Shown here: piece after piece, positions 43,903 through 52,815 of the stretch | How positions within the stretch are numbered: the stretch's first letter is position 1 | Layout of the letters: the number at the start of each line of letters is the position of its first letter | Source of the DNA: Deltaproteobacteria bacterium | GTDB lineage: Bacteria; Myxococcota_A; UBA9160; UBA4427 | Assembly (NCBI GenBank): GCA_016713665.1 | Contig: JADJOR010000005.1 | Coordinates: 496,001-560,000, forward strand | Length of the DNA: 64,000 nucleotides | Direction of reading: 5' to 3' | Notes under the pieces: generated by a model | The model's input: the letters and a program-made list of their open reading frames with translations, nothing else | What the model was told of the DNA's origin: nothing | Database searches by the model: none | Translations under genes and position numbers: made by a program

Positions 43903-44541
43903 ATGCGCCCGTCTCTTCGTTCCCACGCGACCGTTCTCGCGGTGATCCCCTTCGTGGTCGGCTTCCTCGTCGCCGTCGCGACGCCGAGCACGGCTGCGGA
44001 CACGGGGGCTCGATCGGCGAGTCAGTCCGCGGCAGAGCCCGCCGTAAAAAACGCGGCGATGCCCGCCGCCGTGTCGGCATCGGCCCCGGCGGTCCAACCG
44101 TCGCCGGCTTTTCGCGCGGCGATGAAGCGCTTCCTCCTCGCGCAGAACATCCCGACCCAGATGGGCGAGCAGATGGCGTACTCCGCCGCCGAGCAGTTCC
44201 TCGCGCCCCTCGCCGCCAGCGGGGTCGCCGTGACCGAGCCCATGCAGGCGCTGGTCCTCGACGAGGCCCGCAAGGACTTCGGCAAGCGATACGGCGACGT
44301 CGAATACCTGACCGAGCTCTATTCGGGCGTCTACGCCCGACATTTCTCGGACGAGGAGATCACCGAGCTCGCCGCGTTCTGGGAGTCCCCGGTCGCGAAG
44401 AAGCTGCTCGCGAGCACCGAGACCATCAACGAGAGCTTCATCACCCAGCTGCAGTCGGCGACGAAGACCCAGATGAACGAGTTCCAGGTGCGCATGGAGA
44501 ATCAGCTGCGTGCGGCCGGCATCCTGGGCAGCGCGCCCTGA
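43903..44541 (+). CDS. Secreted DUF2059-like protein
   Basis: The 212-residue protein starts with a signal peptide (residues 1-31, ending STAAD) and a disordered Ala/Ser/Pro stretch. A helical DUF2059-like domain follows (FRAAMKRFLLAQNI, DFGKRYGDVEYLTELYSGVYARHFSDEEITELAAFW). Family members are exported with unknown role. AGGAGG lies 7 bases before the ATG. It converges on the hydrolase gene downstream. Confidence 0.7.
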   Translation: MRPSLRSHATVLAVIPFVVGFLVAVATPSTAADTGARSASQSAAEPAVKNAAMPAAVSASAPAVQPSPAFRAAMKRFLLAQNIPTQMGEQMAYSAAEQFLAPLAASGVAVTEPMQALVLDEARKDFGKRYGDVEYLTELYSGVYARHFSDEEITELAAFWESPVAKKLLASTETINESFITQLQSATKTQMNEFQVRMENQLRAAGILGSAP

Positions 44542-44604
44542 GACCGACCCCGCGCACGCGACCCGCGACACACGACGTGCTCGTCCGCGGCGTCCCGGGC
44601 GCGC

Positions 44605-45471
44605 TCAGGCCTGCGCGTCCGCGATTTCCCGCATGACCTGCGGAGCGATGCGGGCGATCATCGCCGAATCGTCGGTCTCGTCGGGATGGAAGTCGCGGCG
44701 ATACCAGGCACGATAGGCCGAGCCGGATCCGCGCAGGAATCCCTCCGCGCCGAACAGGAATCCCAGCCCCCTGGACCAGGTCGGACCATCGAAGAGCAGG
44801 CCGTCCTTGGCGAGCATGTAGGTCGTTCGAAGCGTAGTCTCGAAGACGAGGAAGAAGCTCGCGATCGCCATGGCCGCGACGCGCAGCGATCGGCTCGGGG
44901 CGACGCGACACAGGACGTCGAAGGCGACGGCCTTGTGCTCGGCCTCCTCGAGCGCGTGCCAACGCCAGATCGGGGCCATCACCGGATCCATCGCGGCGGT
45001 CCGACGTGCTCCGTCGGCGAGGAGCACGCGGGCGAGGATCGCCGTCAGGTGTTCGAGGGCTGCCGTGATCGCGAGGGCGAGCTTCGGAACGTGGCGGTTC
45101 TGGAAGCGCAGGATCCGGTCGATGAACCGGTTGCGGAAGGCGAGCAGCCGATAGCCGTCGGCCAGCAGCAGGTCGACGTGCTCGTCGTGGATCCGGCTGT
45201 GCTGCCCCTCCTGACCCGCAAAGGCTCGGATCCTCGCGAGCAGCTCGGGATCTTCGATCCGGTCCCGATACGCCACGACCGAGCGGACGAAGTACGCCTC
45301 GCCGAACGGAAACGTCGACGAGAGCGCGTCGAAGAAGTGGGTCGCGAAGGGACCTTCGGCATGCCAATGGCGCGGCGACCGACCCGTGGACGTCGCGGCC
45401 TCCGATCCGAGACGGGCGGTGAGGCCGGAGAGATCGAGCGCCGGTCGTCGGATCGGGAAGACTTCGGCCAT
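44605..45471 (-). CDS. Predicted metal-dependent hydrolase (PF10118-like)
   Basis: The 288-residue protein matches the PF10118 metal-dependent hydrolase family, mostly helical with His/Glu clusters, here EGQHSRIHDEHVD and WHALEEAEHKAVAFDV. These resemble a di-iron-type carboxylate site, but the activity is not known. One or two hydrophobic helices (around 115-130 and 190-205) may contact the membrane. It is the last gene of the minus-strand run. Confidence 0.7.
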   Translation of the reverse strand: MAEVFPIRRPALDLSGLTARLGSEAATSTGRSPRHWHAEGPFATHFFDALSSTFPFGEAYFVRSVVAYRDRIEDPELLARIRAFAGQEGQHSRIHDEHVDLLLADGYRLLAFRNRFIDRILRFQNRHVPKLALAITAALEHLTAILARVLLADGARRTAAMDPVMAPIWRWHALEEAEHKAVAFDVLCRVAPSRSLRVAAMAIASFFLVFETTLRTTYMLAKDGLLFDGPTWSRGLGFLFGAEGFLRGSGSAYRAWYRRDFHPDETDDSAMIARIAPQVMREIADAQA

Positions 45472-45508
45472 CTCGAAGCATGCCTCCCGGAACGCGCTCG
45501 TCCCCGAC

Positions 45509-46591
45509 CTAACGTGCCTTCACGGACTCGATGATCGCCTGACGCAAGCGGTCGGGGGCGACGGGCTTCTTGAAGATCACGCCTTCGAGGCCCTCGATCC
45601 GGCTGCGCTTGATGATGTGGTCCTTGTCGTAATGGAAGGCCGTCATCAGCAGCACGGGCGTCTTCGGGTAGCGTGCTCGGACCTGGAGATAGAGCTCGTA
45701 GCCGTCCATCTTCGGCATCACGACGTCGGAGATCACGATGTCGATGGGCCGCGCCGCGAGGATCGCGAGGCCCTCCTCGCCGTCCCCCGCGACCGCGACC
45801 TGACAGCCGTCGCCCTCGAGCATCTCCGCGAGGGTCCGCCCGATGCCGGGGTCGTCGTCGACGACGAGGATGCGCAGGCCTCTCAGCCGCGGATCCGACG
45901 CGTGGCGCCGTCGCTCGCGGCTGCGCAGGTCGACCATGCGGGCCGGACCGACGTAGTGGATCGTCTCGTAACGCTCGGTCGCGACCATCTCGCCGAGGCG
46001 CTCGACGATCTCGCTGATGCGGGCGACCTCCCGCCGGATCGCGTCGAGCCGTTCGTTCTCGACCGAGCAATCGCAATCGCCGGCGAGCCGCGCGACCTCG
46101 TTCTCGAGCAGCGCCGCCTGATTGACGATCACCGCGAGCGGATTGTTGATCTCGTGGGCCAGACCGATCGCGACCTCGCCGAGAGTCGCGAGCTTGTCCT
46201 TGCGGCGGATCTCGCGCAGGTCCTTCGCGTAGCCGATCGTCCCGTCGTAGGCGCCCGCGTCGTCGAAGAGGATCGTCCCGGAGATCGCGACGGGGATCTG
46301 CTCCCCCGAGCGCGCGACGAAGGTCGTCTCGAGGGCGTTGACCCGGGACTCCCCGCCGTACGCGGGGCTCCGCATCGCGTTGCCCACGCGACGCGCCTCG
46401 TCGATCGTCGGATAGAAGAGGCCGACGAACTCGCCGAGGACCTCCTCGGGCTCGTAGCCGAGGGTGTCGTGGGCACCGTCGTTGTAGTAGATGACGCGGC
46501 CGTCGCGATCGGTCGCGATCACGATGTCGGGCGAGCGGTTCGTGAGACGCTCGAGCTGGTCCTTCGTGAGACCCCTCTTCGCGAGACTCAT
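45509..46591 (-). CDS. PAS-HisKA-REC protein lacking a kinase ATPase domain
   Basis: The 360-residue protein has an N-terminal PAS domain (VIATDRDGRVIYYND), then a HisKA dimerisation helix with the phospho-accepting His in GLAHEINNPLAVI, and directly a receiver domain with Asp in DIVISDVVMPKMDG and Lys in FKKP. No HATPase_c domain (no N box, no DxGxG) is present between them. It therefore cannot phosphorylate itself and may act as a phosphotransfer or partner-dependent protein. ATG at 46591 has GGGGAGG six bases upstream; a GTG at 46618 is less likely. Confidence 0.75.
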   Translation of the reverse strand: MSLAKRGLTKDQLERLTNRSPDIVIATDRDGRVIYYNDGAHDTLGYEPEEVLGEFVGLFYPTIDEARRVGNAMRSPAYGGESRVNALETTFVARSGEQIPVAISGTILFDDAGAYDGTIGYAKDLREIRRKDKLATLGEVAIGLAHEINNPLAVIVNQAALLENEVARLAGDCDCSVENERLDAIRREVARISEIVERLGEMVATERYETIHYVGPARMVDLRSRERRRHASDPRLRGLRILVVDDDPGIGRTLAEMLEGDGCQVAVAGDGEEGLAILAARPIDIVISDVVMPKMDGYELYLQVRARYPKTPVLLMTAFHYDKDHIIKRSRIEGLEGVIFKKPVAPDRLRQAIIESVKAR

Positions 46592-46696
46592 CGATCGCCT
46601 CCCCCGCGCGTCCCGCACGGCTCGGCCCCGTCGCGTCCGGCCTTCCCCGTGCCGTCCTGCGCAGGACCGCCCGTCACGACCGCCCCCGCCGACCCG

Positions 46697-47632
46697 TCAC
46701 GCGATGCCGTGCTCGCCGAGCCAGCGCTCGGCGTCGATTGCCGCCATGCAACCCGTCCCGGCGGCGGTCACCGCCTGGCGGTAGACCGGATCCGCCACGT
46801 CCCCGCACGCGAAGACACCCTCGACCGAGGTCCGGGTCGTCCCCGGTGTGACCGAGAGGTACCCGGCCGCGTCCATCGCGAGCTTGCCGCCGAAGAGCGA
46901 CGTGTTCGGCTGATGACCGATCGCGATGAAGACGGCGTCGAGACCGAGGTCGCGCTTCGTTTCGCTGCGCACGTCCTTCAGCCGGATGCCCGTCACGTAC
47001 TCGTCGCCGAGCACCTCGTCGACGACCGAATGCCAGGCGACCTCGATCTTCTCGTTCGCGAGCAATCGCTCCCGCATGATCTTCGAGGCGCGCAGCTCCC
47101 CCCGGCGATGCACGAGGGTCACCTTCGTGGCGAAGCGAGCCAGGAAGAGCGCCTCCTCCATCGCCGTATCGCCGCCGCCCACGACGGCCATCGGCTTGCC
47201 GCGGAAGAGCGCCCCGTCGCAGGTCGCGCAGGCCGAAACTCCCTTGTTCAGCAGTCGCTTCTCGGAGTCGATCCCGAGCCAGCGCGCCGAGGCCCCGGTC
47301 GCGACGATGACGGCATCGGCCGTGTAGCGCTTGCTCTCGGTCTCGACGACGAAGGGCCGCACCGTGAAGTCCACGCGCGTCGCATCCTGGAAGACGACCG
47401 CAGTCCCGAAGCGCTCGGCCTGCTTCTGGAAGTCTTCCATCATCTGGGGGCCGGTGATCCCGCTGGGATAGCCGGGATAGTTCTCGACCTCGGTCGTGAT
47501 CATCAGCTGGCCGCCGAAGTTCAGGCCGGCGAGCACGAGGGGCTCGAGACCGGCGCGCGCGGTGTAGATCGCGGCCGTATAGCCGGCCGGGCCGCTGCCG
47601 ATGATGAGCACGCGTCGGTGCTCGGAGTCCAT
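46697..47632 (-). CDS. trxB: Thioredoxin reductase TrxB
   Basis: The 311-residue flavoprotein has the FAD motif VLIIGSGPAGYTAA, the redox-active cysteines in SACATCDG, the NADPH motif VVGGGDTAMEEAL and the C-terminal GVFACGDVAD. It reduces thioredoxin with NADPH. The 187 bases upstream contain a GGATCC-CCCC-GGATCC hairpin and probably a promoter or the end of the upstream gene. Confidence 0.94.
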   Translation of the reverse strand: MDSEHRRVLIIGSGPAGYTAAIYTARAGLEPLVLAGLNFGGQLMITTEVENYPGYPSGITGPQMMEDFQKQAERFGTAVVFQDATRVDFTVRPFVVETESKRYTADAVIVATGASARWLGIDSEKRLLNKGVSACATCDGALFRGKPMAVVGGGDTAMEEALFLARFATKVTLVHRRGELRASKIMRERLLANEKIEVAWHSVVDEVLGDEYVTGIRLKDVRSETKRDLGLDAVFIAIGHQPNTSLFGGKLAMDAAGYLSVTPGTTRTSVEGVFACGDVADPVYRQAVTAAGTGCMAAIDAERWLGEHGIA

Positions 47633-47819
47633 GGGTCATCCTTTCGGTCGGTCGCTCGACCGGGCTCACGATCGAGCCTGCGAGCGGGCTTGTTCGGGCG
47701 GGCTGCCGGATCCCCCCGGATCCGTGGGGTGGCGCGGCGCAAGTCTAAGATCCGGGGCCACGCCACGCCATCGGCGAGGCCGCGTGTCGCGGGCTCGCCG
47801 GCCGGGGCCGGCGCTGGGC

Positions 47820-49508
47820 TCAGAGCGGCTCGGTGATCGGCAGCTCCTCCCACATCAGCTGGAGGAAGATCCCGATGAAGAAGGAGAGGAAGGTCATCAG
47901 GAAGAGCGCCGAGGGGAAGATCCAGAGCGACTCGCAGCCCACGACGTGGGGCAGCTGACCGAGGATCGCCGGCATCGTCTCCCGAAGGGCCGAGACGGTC
48001 TCTGCACCGGAGTCCGCGGACCAGTTGCGCAGGACCATGAACGGGCCGACCAGGCTCGTCATGACGATGCCGGCCCCGAAGGCTTCGACGACGCCCAGCA
48101 GGAAGATCGCCCGGGCCCGGGCGAAGGCGACGGAGGTGTCGGGAATGCGGTGGGCGATCTCGACGTAGATGTAGAGGAGCGTGACGAGGCCGAGGAGCGC
48201 CGTCACGGCGTTCAACGCGAGGGTCGAGTGGCGCGCGAGATCCCAGACCTCGTCGATCAGGAAGACCGGCAGATAGCCGACGATGATCCCCGCCCCGATC
48301 CGGGGCACCGACGAATGGAAGAACGACAGGTCGCGCTTCCAGCAGAAGCGGTAGAGCAGGAACCAGATCGCGGAGGCGTTGACGGCGACGACCTCGGTCG
48401 AGCAGAGCAGGTCGATCCAGAACGGGAAGCGGTCGTAGGCGAAGACGCCGATCACGAAGGGGGCGACCAGGCAGGCGAGGGCGAAGGCATGGATGCGGGG
48501 CGTGTGCCAGGTGAGGGCGCGATTCGCGGTCGCGCGACCGGCGGCGAGGAAGGCCGAGTAGTTGATGATCGCCGAGGCGTTCCGGATGTCGTAGGCGCGC
48601 AGGAACCAGCGCTCGAGCTTGTCGAAGATCCGCTTGGTGTTGCGATCCCGCCGGCGCAGGAACGGAACCAGATCGCGGCCGCGCTCGATGCGCGACGCGC
48701 CGCGGACCGCGATCGCCCCGATGATCTCGCTCTCGCGGTCGAGGAACGGCGAGTCCTCCTTCTCGAAGGCCTGGTTCTCCTCGTCGAGGCAGACGCCCTC
48801 GACCCAGAGGTAGAACGCCCGCTCGGCCATCCGCAGGATCATGCGATCGACGGCAGCCGGCTCGCCGGTCTCGAGCACCTGGAAGAAGCCGCTCTCGGTC
48901 GGGTCGTCGGTCGTCTCGACGAGCTGGACCTGGCCCGCGATGTAGCGCTCGACGTAGTCCGGATCGACGCGACCCGCGACGAGCTCGCGGAGCGACTCGT
49001 AGATGCGCCGGCGCAGGGCGAAGGCGGCGAGCCGCAGCGGCCGGCCACCGTCGAGCTCGTGGGTCTCGATGAAGCGCAGCAGGACCTGGGACAGCAGCGC
49101 CAGATCCTGGTGGAAGCGGAGCCGGCGCTCGTCCGTCAGGCGATGCCCCCCGTCGATCTGCCGGAACAGGCCTTCGAGATGGCGGGGCGCGTTCGACAGG
49201 AGACGGACGACGAGGTTGCGCGCGTCGCGCGCCGTCGCGCGGGGCCCGAGCAGGCGCGGCTTCGTGACGAGGTCCTCGAGCTGGAGGGAGAGCTCGGTCG
49301 GATCGTGTTGCGGCGCGTGGAAGCGGAAGGTCTCCGGGAAGATGCGCTCGAACTCGCCGGCGCCGCGCGCGATCTCGAAGCGGACTTCGCGGGCGTGGAA
49401 CGCGAACGTGAAGCGCAGCCGGAGCTGGAGACGCTCGACCTTGAGCTCGAGGCGGGGAAGGCCCCGGACGGACGCGCTGGCCGGGTCCGCGACGAAGGCG
49501 CTCGACAT
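47820..49508 (-). CDS. Large membrane protein of unknown function
   Basis: The 562-residue product has a soluble N-terminal half, rich in Arg and Glu helices, and a C-terminal half (about 340-555) with roughly six hydrophobic helices. The last helices are rich in Phe and Leu (FLMTFLSFFIGIFLQLMW). No enzyme motif is recognised. The ATG follows the stop of the REC-PAS gene with no gap, so the two are surely co-translated. Context (gshA upstream, trxB downstream) suggests a redox or envelope-stress role, which is inference. Confidence 0.6.
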   Translation of the reverse strand: MSSAFVADPASASVRGLPRLELKVERLQLRLRFTFAFHAREVRFEIARGAGEFERIFPETFRFHAPQHDPTELSLQLEDLVTKPRLLGPRATARDARNLVVRLLSNAPRHLEGLFRQIDGGHRLTDERRLRFHQDLALLSQVLLRFIETHELDGGRPLRLAAFALRRRIYESLRELVAGRVDPDYVERYIAGQVQLVETTDDPTESGFFQVLETGEPAAVDRMILRMAERAFYLWVEGVCLDEENQAFEKEDSPFLDRESEIIGAIAVRGASRIERGRDLVPFLRRRDRNTKRIFDKLERWFLRAYDIRNASAIINYSAFLAAGRATANRALTWHTPRIHAFALACLVAPFVIGVFAYDRFPFWIDLLCSTEVVAVNASAIWFLLYRFCWKRDLSFFHSSVPRIGAGIIVGYLPVFLIDEVWDLARHSTLALNAVTALLGLVTLLYIYVEIAHRIPDTSVAFARARAIFLLGVVEAFGAGIVMTSLVGPFMVLRNWSADSGAETVSALRETMPAILGQLPHVVGCESLWIFPSALFLMTFLSFFIGIFLQLMWEELPITEPL

Positions 49509-50666
49509 CTAGAGCGTCCGCTCGCCGGTGTTCTCGCCGCTCTCGTAGTAATCCTCGACGCGGCGCGTGAGGCGGGCGATGCCCGACGGCTGCGGATCCG
49601 AATGGGGCCACCGCCCGGCGGCGATCTTCATCCGGTCGCGCAGCAGCTGGGCGTCGGGGAACTCCTCGACCGCGAGCGCCTCGTCGACGTCGAGCCAGCT
49701 CGAGATCGCCGTCCGTGTCCGCGAGACGCGCTCGGCGAGCTCGGACATGTTCGCCGACTCGATGCGCGCGCTGGTGACACGCTCACCGAGGCTCGAGAGG
49801 GCTGCGAGCGCCGACTCGAGCTCCACGCGGAGCGCGCCGGGCTCGCTCGACTCGAAGCTCGAGAGCTGCCCGACGAGGGTCTCGAAGTCGCGCGTCAGCG
49901 GCTCGTGGGAGATCTCCTTGAAGAGCACGACCCGACCCAGCGCCTGGCCCTGCTCGTCGACCAGCGCCTGATTCGAGACGCGGATGCGGTGGCCGGCGCC
50001 GACGCGCAGATCGACCTCCTCGAAGGAGCCGCCCGACTCCTCGGCGAGGGCCCGGACCGCCTTGCCGAGATCCGTCAGATGATTGCGCGCGAGCACCGAA
50101 TCGATCGTCCGCCCGCGGACGTCTTCTTCGAGGCCGACGAACGCCATCGCCGGCTTGTTCACCGCCCGCACCACGCCGTCGCGATCGACCGCGATCGCCC
50201 CCGTCCGCAGGCGATCCATCACCGCCTCGAGGAACGCGTTCGAATGGCGCAGATCCTCGACGAGCCGCCGGTTCTCGATCGTGAGCGCGTGCAGCTGCGC
50301 CGCACGCCGGACCATCGCCTTCAGCTCGTCGGGCTCCCAGGGCTTGTTGACGTAGCCGTAGATGTGGCCGTCGTTGATCGCCTGGATCGTCGCCTCGGAG
50401 TCGGCGAAGCCCGTCAGGATGATGCGCACCGTCTCCGGGAAGCGCTCGTACACCTTCCGCAACAGCTCGACGCCCGTCATGCCCGGCATGCGCTGGTCGG
50501 TGATGATGACCGCGACGGGCTGGTTCGCCTCGAGGATCGAGAGCGCGGCCAGGGGATCCGGCGTCGTGAGCACGTCGTAGTGATCCATGAACGTGAACGT
50601 CAGGGTCTCGAGGATCGCTTCCTCGTCGTCGACGATCAGGATGCGCGGATTGCCGTTCCGACTCAA
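49509..50666 (-). CDS. REC-PAS response regulator
   Basis: The 385-residue protein starts with a receiver domain (ILIVDDEEAI, phosphorylation Asp in IITDQRMPGM, Lys in VNKPWEPDEL). A PAS domain follows (residues about 150-260, TGAIAVDRDGVVRAVN), then a helical C-terminal domain of about 130 residues with no match. It has no DNA-binding, GGDEF or HD motif. TTG at 50666 overlaps the gshA stop (TTGA); ATG at 50708 is an alternative. It is directly followed by the membrane protein gene. Confidence 0.7.
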   Translation of the reverse strand: MSRNGNPRILIVDDEEAILETLTFTFMDHYDVLTTPDPLAALSILEANQPVAVIITDQRMPGMTGVELLRKVYERFPETVRIILTGFADSEATIQAINDGHIYGYVNKPWEPDELKAMVRRAAQLHALTIENRRLVEDLRHSNAFLEAVMDRLRTGAIAVDRDGVVRAVNKPAMAFVGLEEDVRGRTIDSVLARNHLTDLGKAVRALAEESGGSFEEVDLRVGAGHRIRVSNQALVDEQGQALGRVVLFKEISHEPLTRDFETLVGQLSSFESSEPGALRVELESALAALSSLGERVTSARIESANMSELAERVSRTRTAISSWLDVDEALAVEEFPDAQLLRDRMKIAAGRWPHSDPQPSGIARLTRRVEDYYESGENTGERTL

Positions 50667-52075
50667 AATCGCGTCGCCTCGATCAGATCCGACCAGTCCC
50701 GATCCCATTCGTTCCGCCAACGATCCAACACTTCTTCCCCGGGACTGATGCCCTTGTCGATCTGCTCGAGCAGCGGATCGAGGAATCGGACCTCGTTCGC
50801 GGCGGAGCCCATCGCGCCCGGCCCGCCCGCACCGCGACGGTCGACCAGGCCTCCGTTCGCCCGCACGGCGCTCGCCTCGGCCGCGATCCGGCGGAGCCCC
50901 TCGGCGGCGAGCGCCACGAGCTCGCGCGCGAGATCGATCACCTTGCGTCCACCCATCTCGGCCCGCAGCCCGCGCTTCGCCACGTCGAGCTGGCCCGCGT
51001 CGAGCTCGTGCACGCTCGTGCGGCGGAGGAGCTCCCACGCGCCTTCGAGCGAGTCGGCATCGTAGAAGAGCCCCTTCCAGAGCGCCGGCAGCGCGCAGAG
51101 ATGACCGGGCGAAGCGGTGTCCGAGCCGCGCACCTCGACGATCCGCTTGAGGCGCACGTCGGGGAAGAGCGTCGTCAGATGCGTCTCCCAATCGCCCAGC
51201 GTCGGACGCAGCCCGCGGAAGCCGTGGTCCATGAACTGGCGGAACGTCGTCCCGTCGCCCGGCTCGTAGCGCTTGCCGCGCACGACGAAGAAGAGCGGCA
51301 CGTCGAGCGCCCAATTCGCATAGCGCTCGTAGCCGAAGTCCGGCTCGAAGACGAAGGGGATCTGGCCGCAGCGATCGGGATCGGTGTCCCGCCAGATCAT
51401 GAGGCGCTTCGAGATGAAGCCGTTCTCGCGCCCGCCGGAGAGACTCGAGTTGGCGTAGAGCGCCGAGACGACGGGCGTCGCCAGCATGCCGACGCGCATC
51501 TTCGCGATCATGTCGGCTTCGCTCTCGAAGTCGTAGTTCGCCTGCACCGTCGCCGTCGCGTGCATCATGTCGAGGCCGAGGCCGCCCCGGGTGGGCAGGT
51601 AGCGGCGCATCACGTCGTAGCGCGCCTTCGGCATGGTCGGGATCTGGTCGACGGGATGGAAGGGATCCATGCCGAGGGCGAGCCAGGCGATGTCGAAATC
51701 CTCGGAGAGGCGCTTCACCTGCGCGAGATGCTCGTCGAGCTCCGCGCAGGTCTCCTCGGTCGTATAGAGCGGCGCGCCCGAGAGCTCGAACTGCCCGCCC
51801 GGCTCGAGGGTGATGCTGCCGCGGATCGGAGACTCGAGCGCGATCGTCCGGCCACGCTCGTCGACCCGCTCCCAGCCCCCCTCGGCGACCAGGCGGTCGA
51901 AGAGCGCCGCGATCCCGTACGGGCCCTCGTAGGGCACTCGGTCCCCGGTATCGGCATAGACGCCGACCTTTTCGTGCTCGGTTCCGACGCGCCAGAGCGA
52001 GCGAGGCTTCTCGGCGGAGCGGAAATAGCCGACGAGGTCACCGAGCCCTTCGATGGGCTGGTCCTTCGCGTTCAT
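50663..52075 (-). CDS. gshA: Glutamate-cysteine ligase, plant/proteobacterial type
   Basis: The 470-residue enzyme makes gamma-glutamylcysteine, the first step of glutathione synthesis. It belongs to the GCS2/COG3572 type: WRVGTEHEK, SITLEPGGQFELSGAP, MMHATATVQANYDF and VEVRGSDTASPGH. Length is normal. gshB is not in the window. Its stop overlaps the start of the REC-PAS regulator, so glutathione synthesis may be tied to that module. Confidence 0.9.
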   Translation of the reverse strand: MNAKDQPIEGLGDLVGYFRSAEKPRSLWRVGTEHEKVGVYADTGDRVPYEGPYGIAALFDRLVAEGGWERVDERGRTIALESPIRGSITLEPGGQFELSGAPLYTTEETCAELDEHLAQVKRLSEDFDIAWLALGMDPFHPVDQIPTMPKARYDVMRRYLPTRGGLGLDMMHATATVQANYDFESEADMIAKMRVGMLATPVVSALYANSSLSGGRENGFISKRLMIWRDTDPDRCGQIPFVFEPDFGYERYANWALDVPLFFVVRGKRYEPGDGTTFRQFMDHGFRGLRPTLGDWETHLTTLFPDVRLKRIVEVRGSDTASPGHLCALPALWKGLFYDADSLEGAWELLRRTSVHELDAGQLDVAKRGLRAEMGGRKVIDLARELVALAAEGLRRIAAEASAVRANGGLVDRRGAGGPGAMGSAANEVRFLDPLLEQIDKGISPGEEVLDRWRNEWDRDWSDLIEATRF

Positions 52076-52111
52076 GAGATCGGCTCCTTCCGGACGGGGA
52101 TCGGGCGGCGC

Positions 52112-52735
52112 TCAATCGTAGAGATCCACGTGCAGAAAGGGAACGAGGGCACACAGGATCGCCTGGGCTCCATAGGCGCTCCGGTCGAGCCGTCCCTGGG
52201 TCAGCTGGCCGATGTTACCGCCCTGCCGCCCGGAGGGCGGACCTCCGGTGGAGCCCGCCTGGCCGTCGACGACCGGACGATGAGCCTGCCACAGGGCATC
52301 GAACAGGCCGCCCACCGGCTGCCGGTCCCGGTAGGCAGGCCCGACCGCGGCCGGTGGATAGGCGAAGCCCGAGGAGAAGCCGACGCCCTCCCGCGCTCCA
52401 TCGGTCACCCAAGCGCAACCGACGTTGAAGACCGCGAGCCCCTGAGGCGCCCCGGGAAGCTCGACCAGGCCGTCCTCGATGCCGAAGGCCAGCGCGCAGG
52501 GACCGGAATCGAAGGCCGCTCGGGACCGATTGCGCGCGCCCGCCGCGATCTCGTCCCAACCCACGGGCTGCTCCGGCACACCCGAGGCCGTACCGACCCC
52601 GGCAATCGCCAGCGTCGACGGGACTTCGTCCAGGAGCGCCGCGAGGGCTGCGCGAACGGCACCGAGCTTGGCCGGGTTCTCGGTCCCGACCCGGACGGGC
52701 TCACCCGTCAGCGCGTGAGCCAGGGAGGCCGCCAT
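52112..52735 (-). CDS. YjjX/DUF84-family inosine/xanthosine triphosphatase
   Basis: The 207-residue protein matches the DUF84/YjjX non-canonical NTPase family (VRVGTENPAKLGAVRAAL, AFGIEDGL, AFNVGCA-like strand, GFSSGFAYP, AYGAQAIL). These enzymes clear ITP and XTP from nucleotide pools. ATG at 52735 was chosen; a GTG at 52771 would add 12 residues. Confidence 0.75.
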   Translation of the reverse strand: MAASLAHALTGEPVRVGTENPAKLGAVRAALAALLDEVPSTLAIAGVGTASGVPEQPVGWDEIAAGARNRSRAAFDSGPCALAFGIEDGLVELPGAPQGLAVFNVGCAWVTDGAREGVGFSSGFAYPPAAVGPAYRDRQPVGGLFDALWQAHRPVVDGQAGSTGGPPSGRQGGNIGQLTQGRLDRSAYGAQAILCALVPFLHVDLYD

Positions 52736-52815
52736 GCGGAATCCCGGAGAGCCAACGCGCGCGTGGGACACGGACTTGCGGCTCCCGTCCGGACCGGAGC
52801 GTCTCGAGAGAGGCG

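Noticed and set aside
47601..51065. A 1154-codon open frame on the plus strand
   Set aside because: It is antisense to the membrane protein and the REC-PAS regulator and has Arg/Glu/Ala-rich composition without domains.
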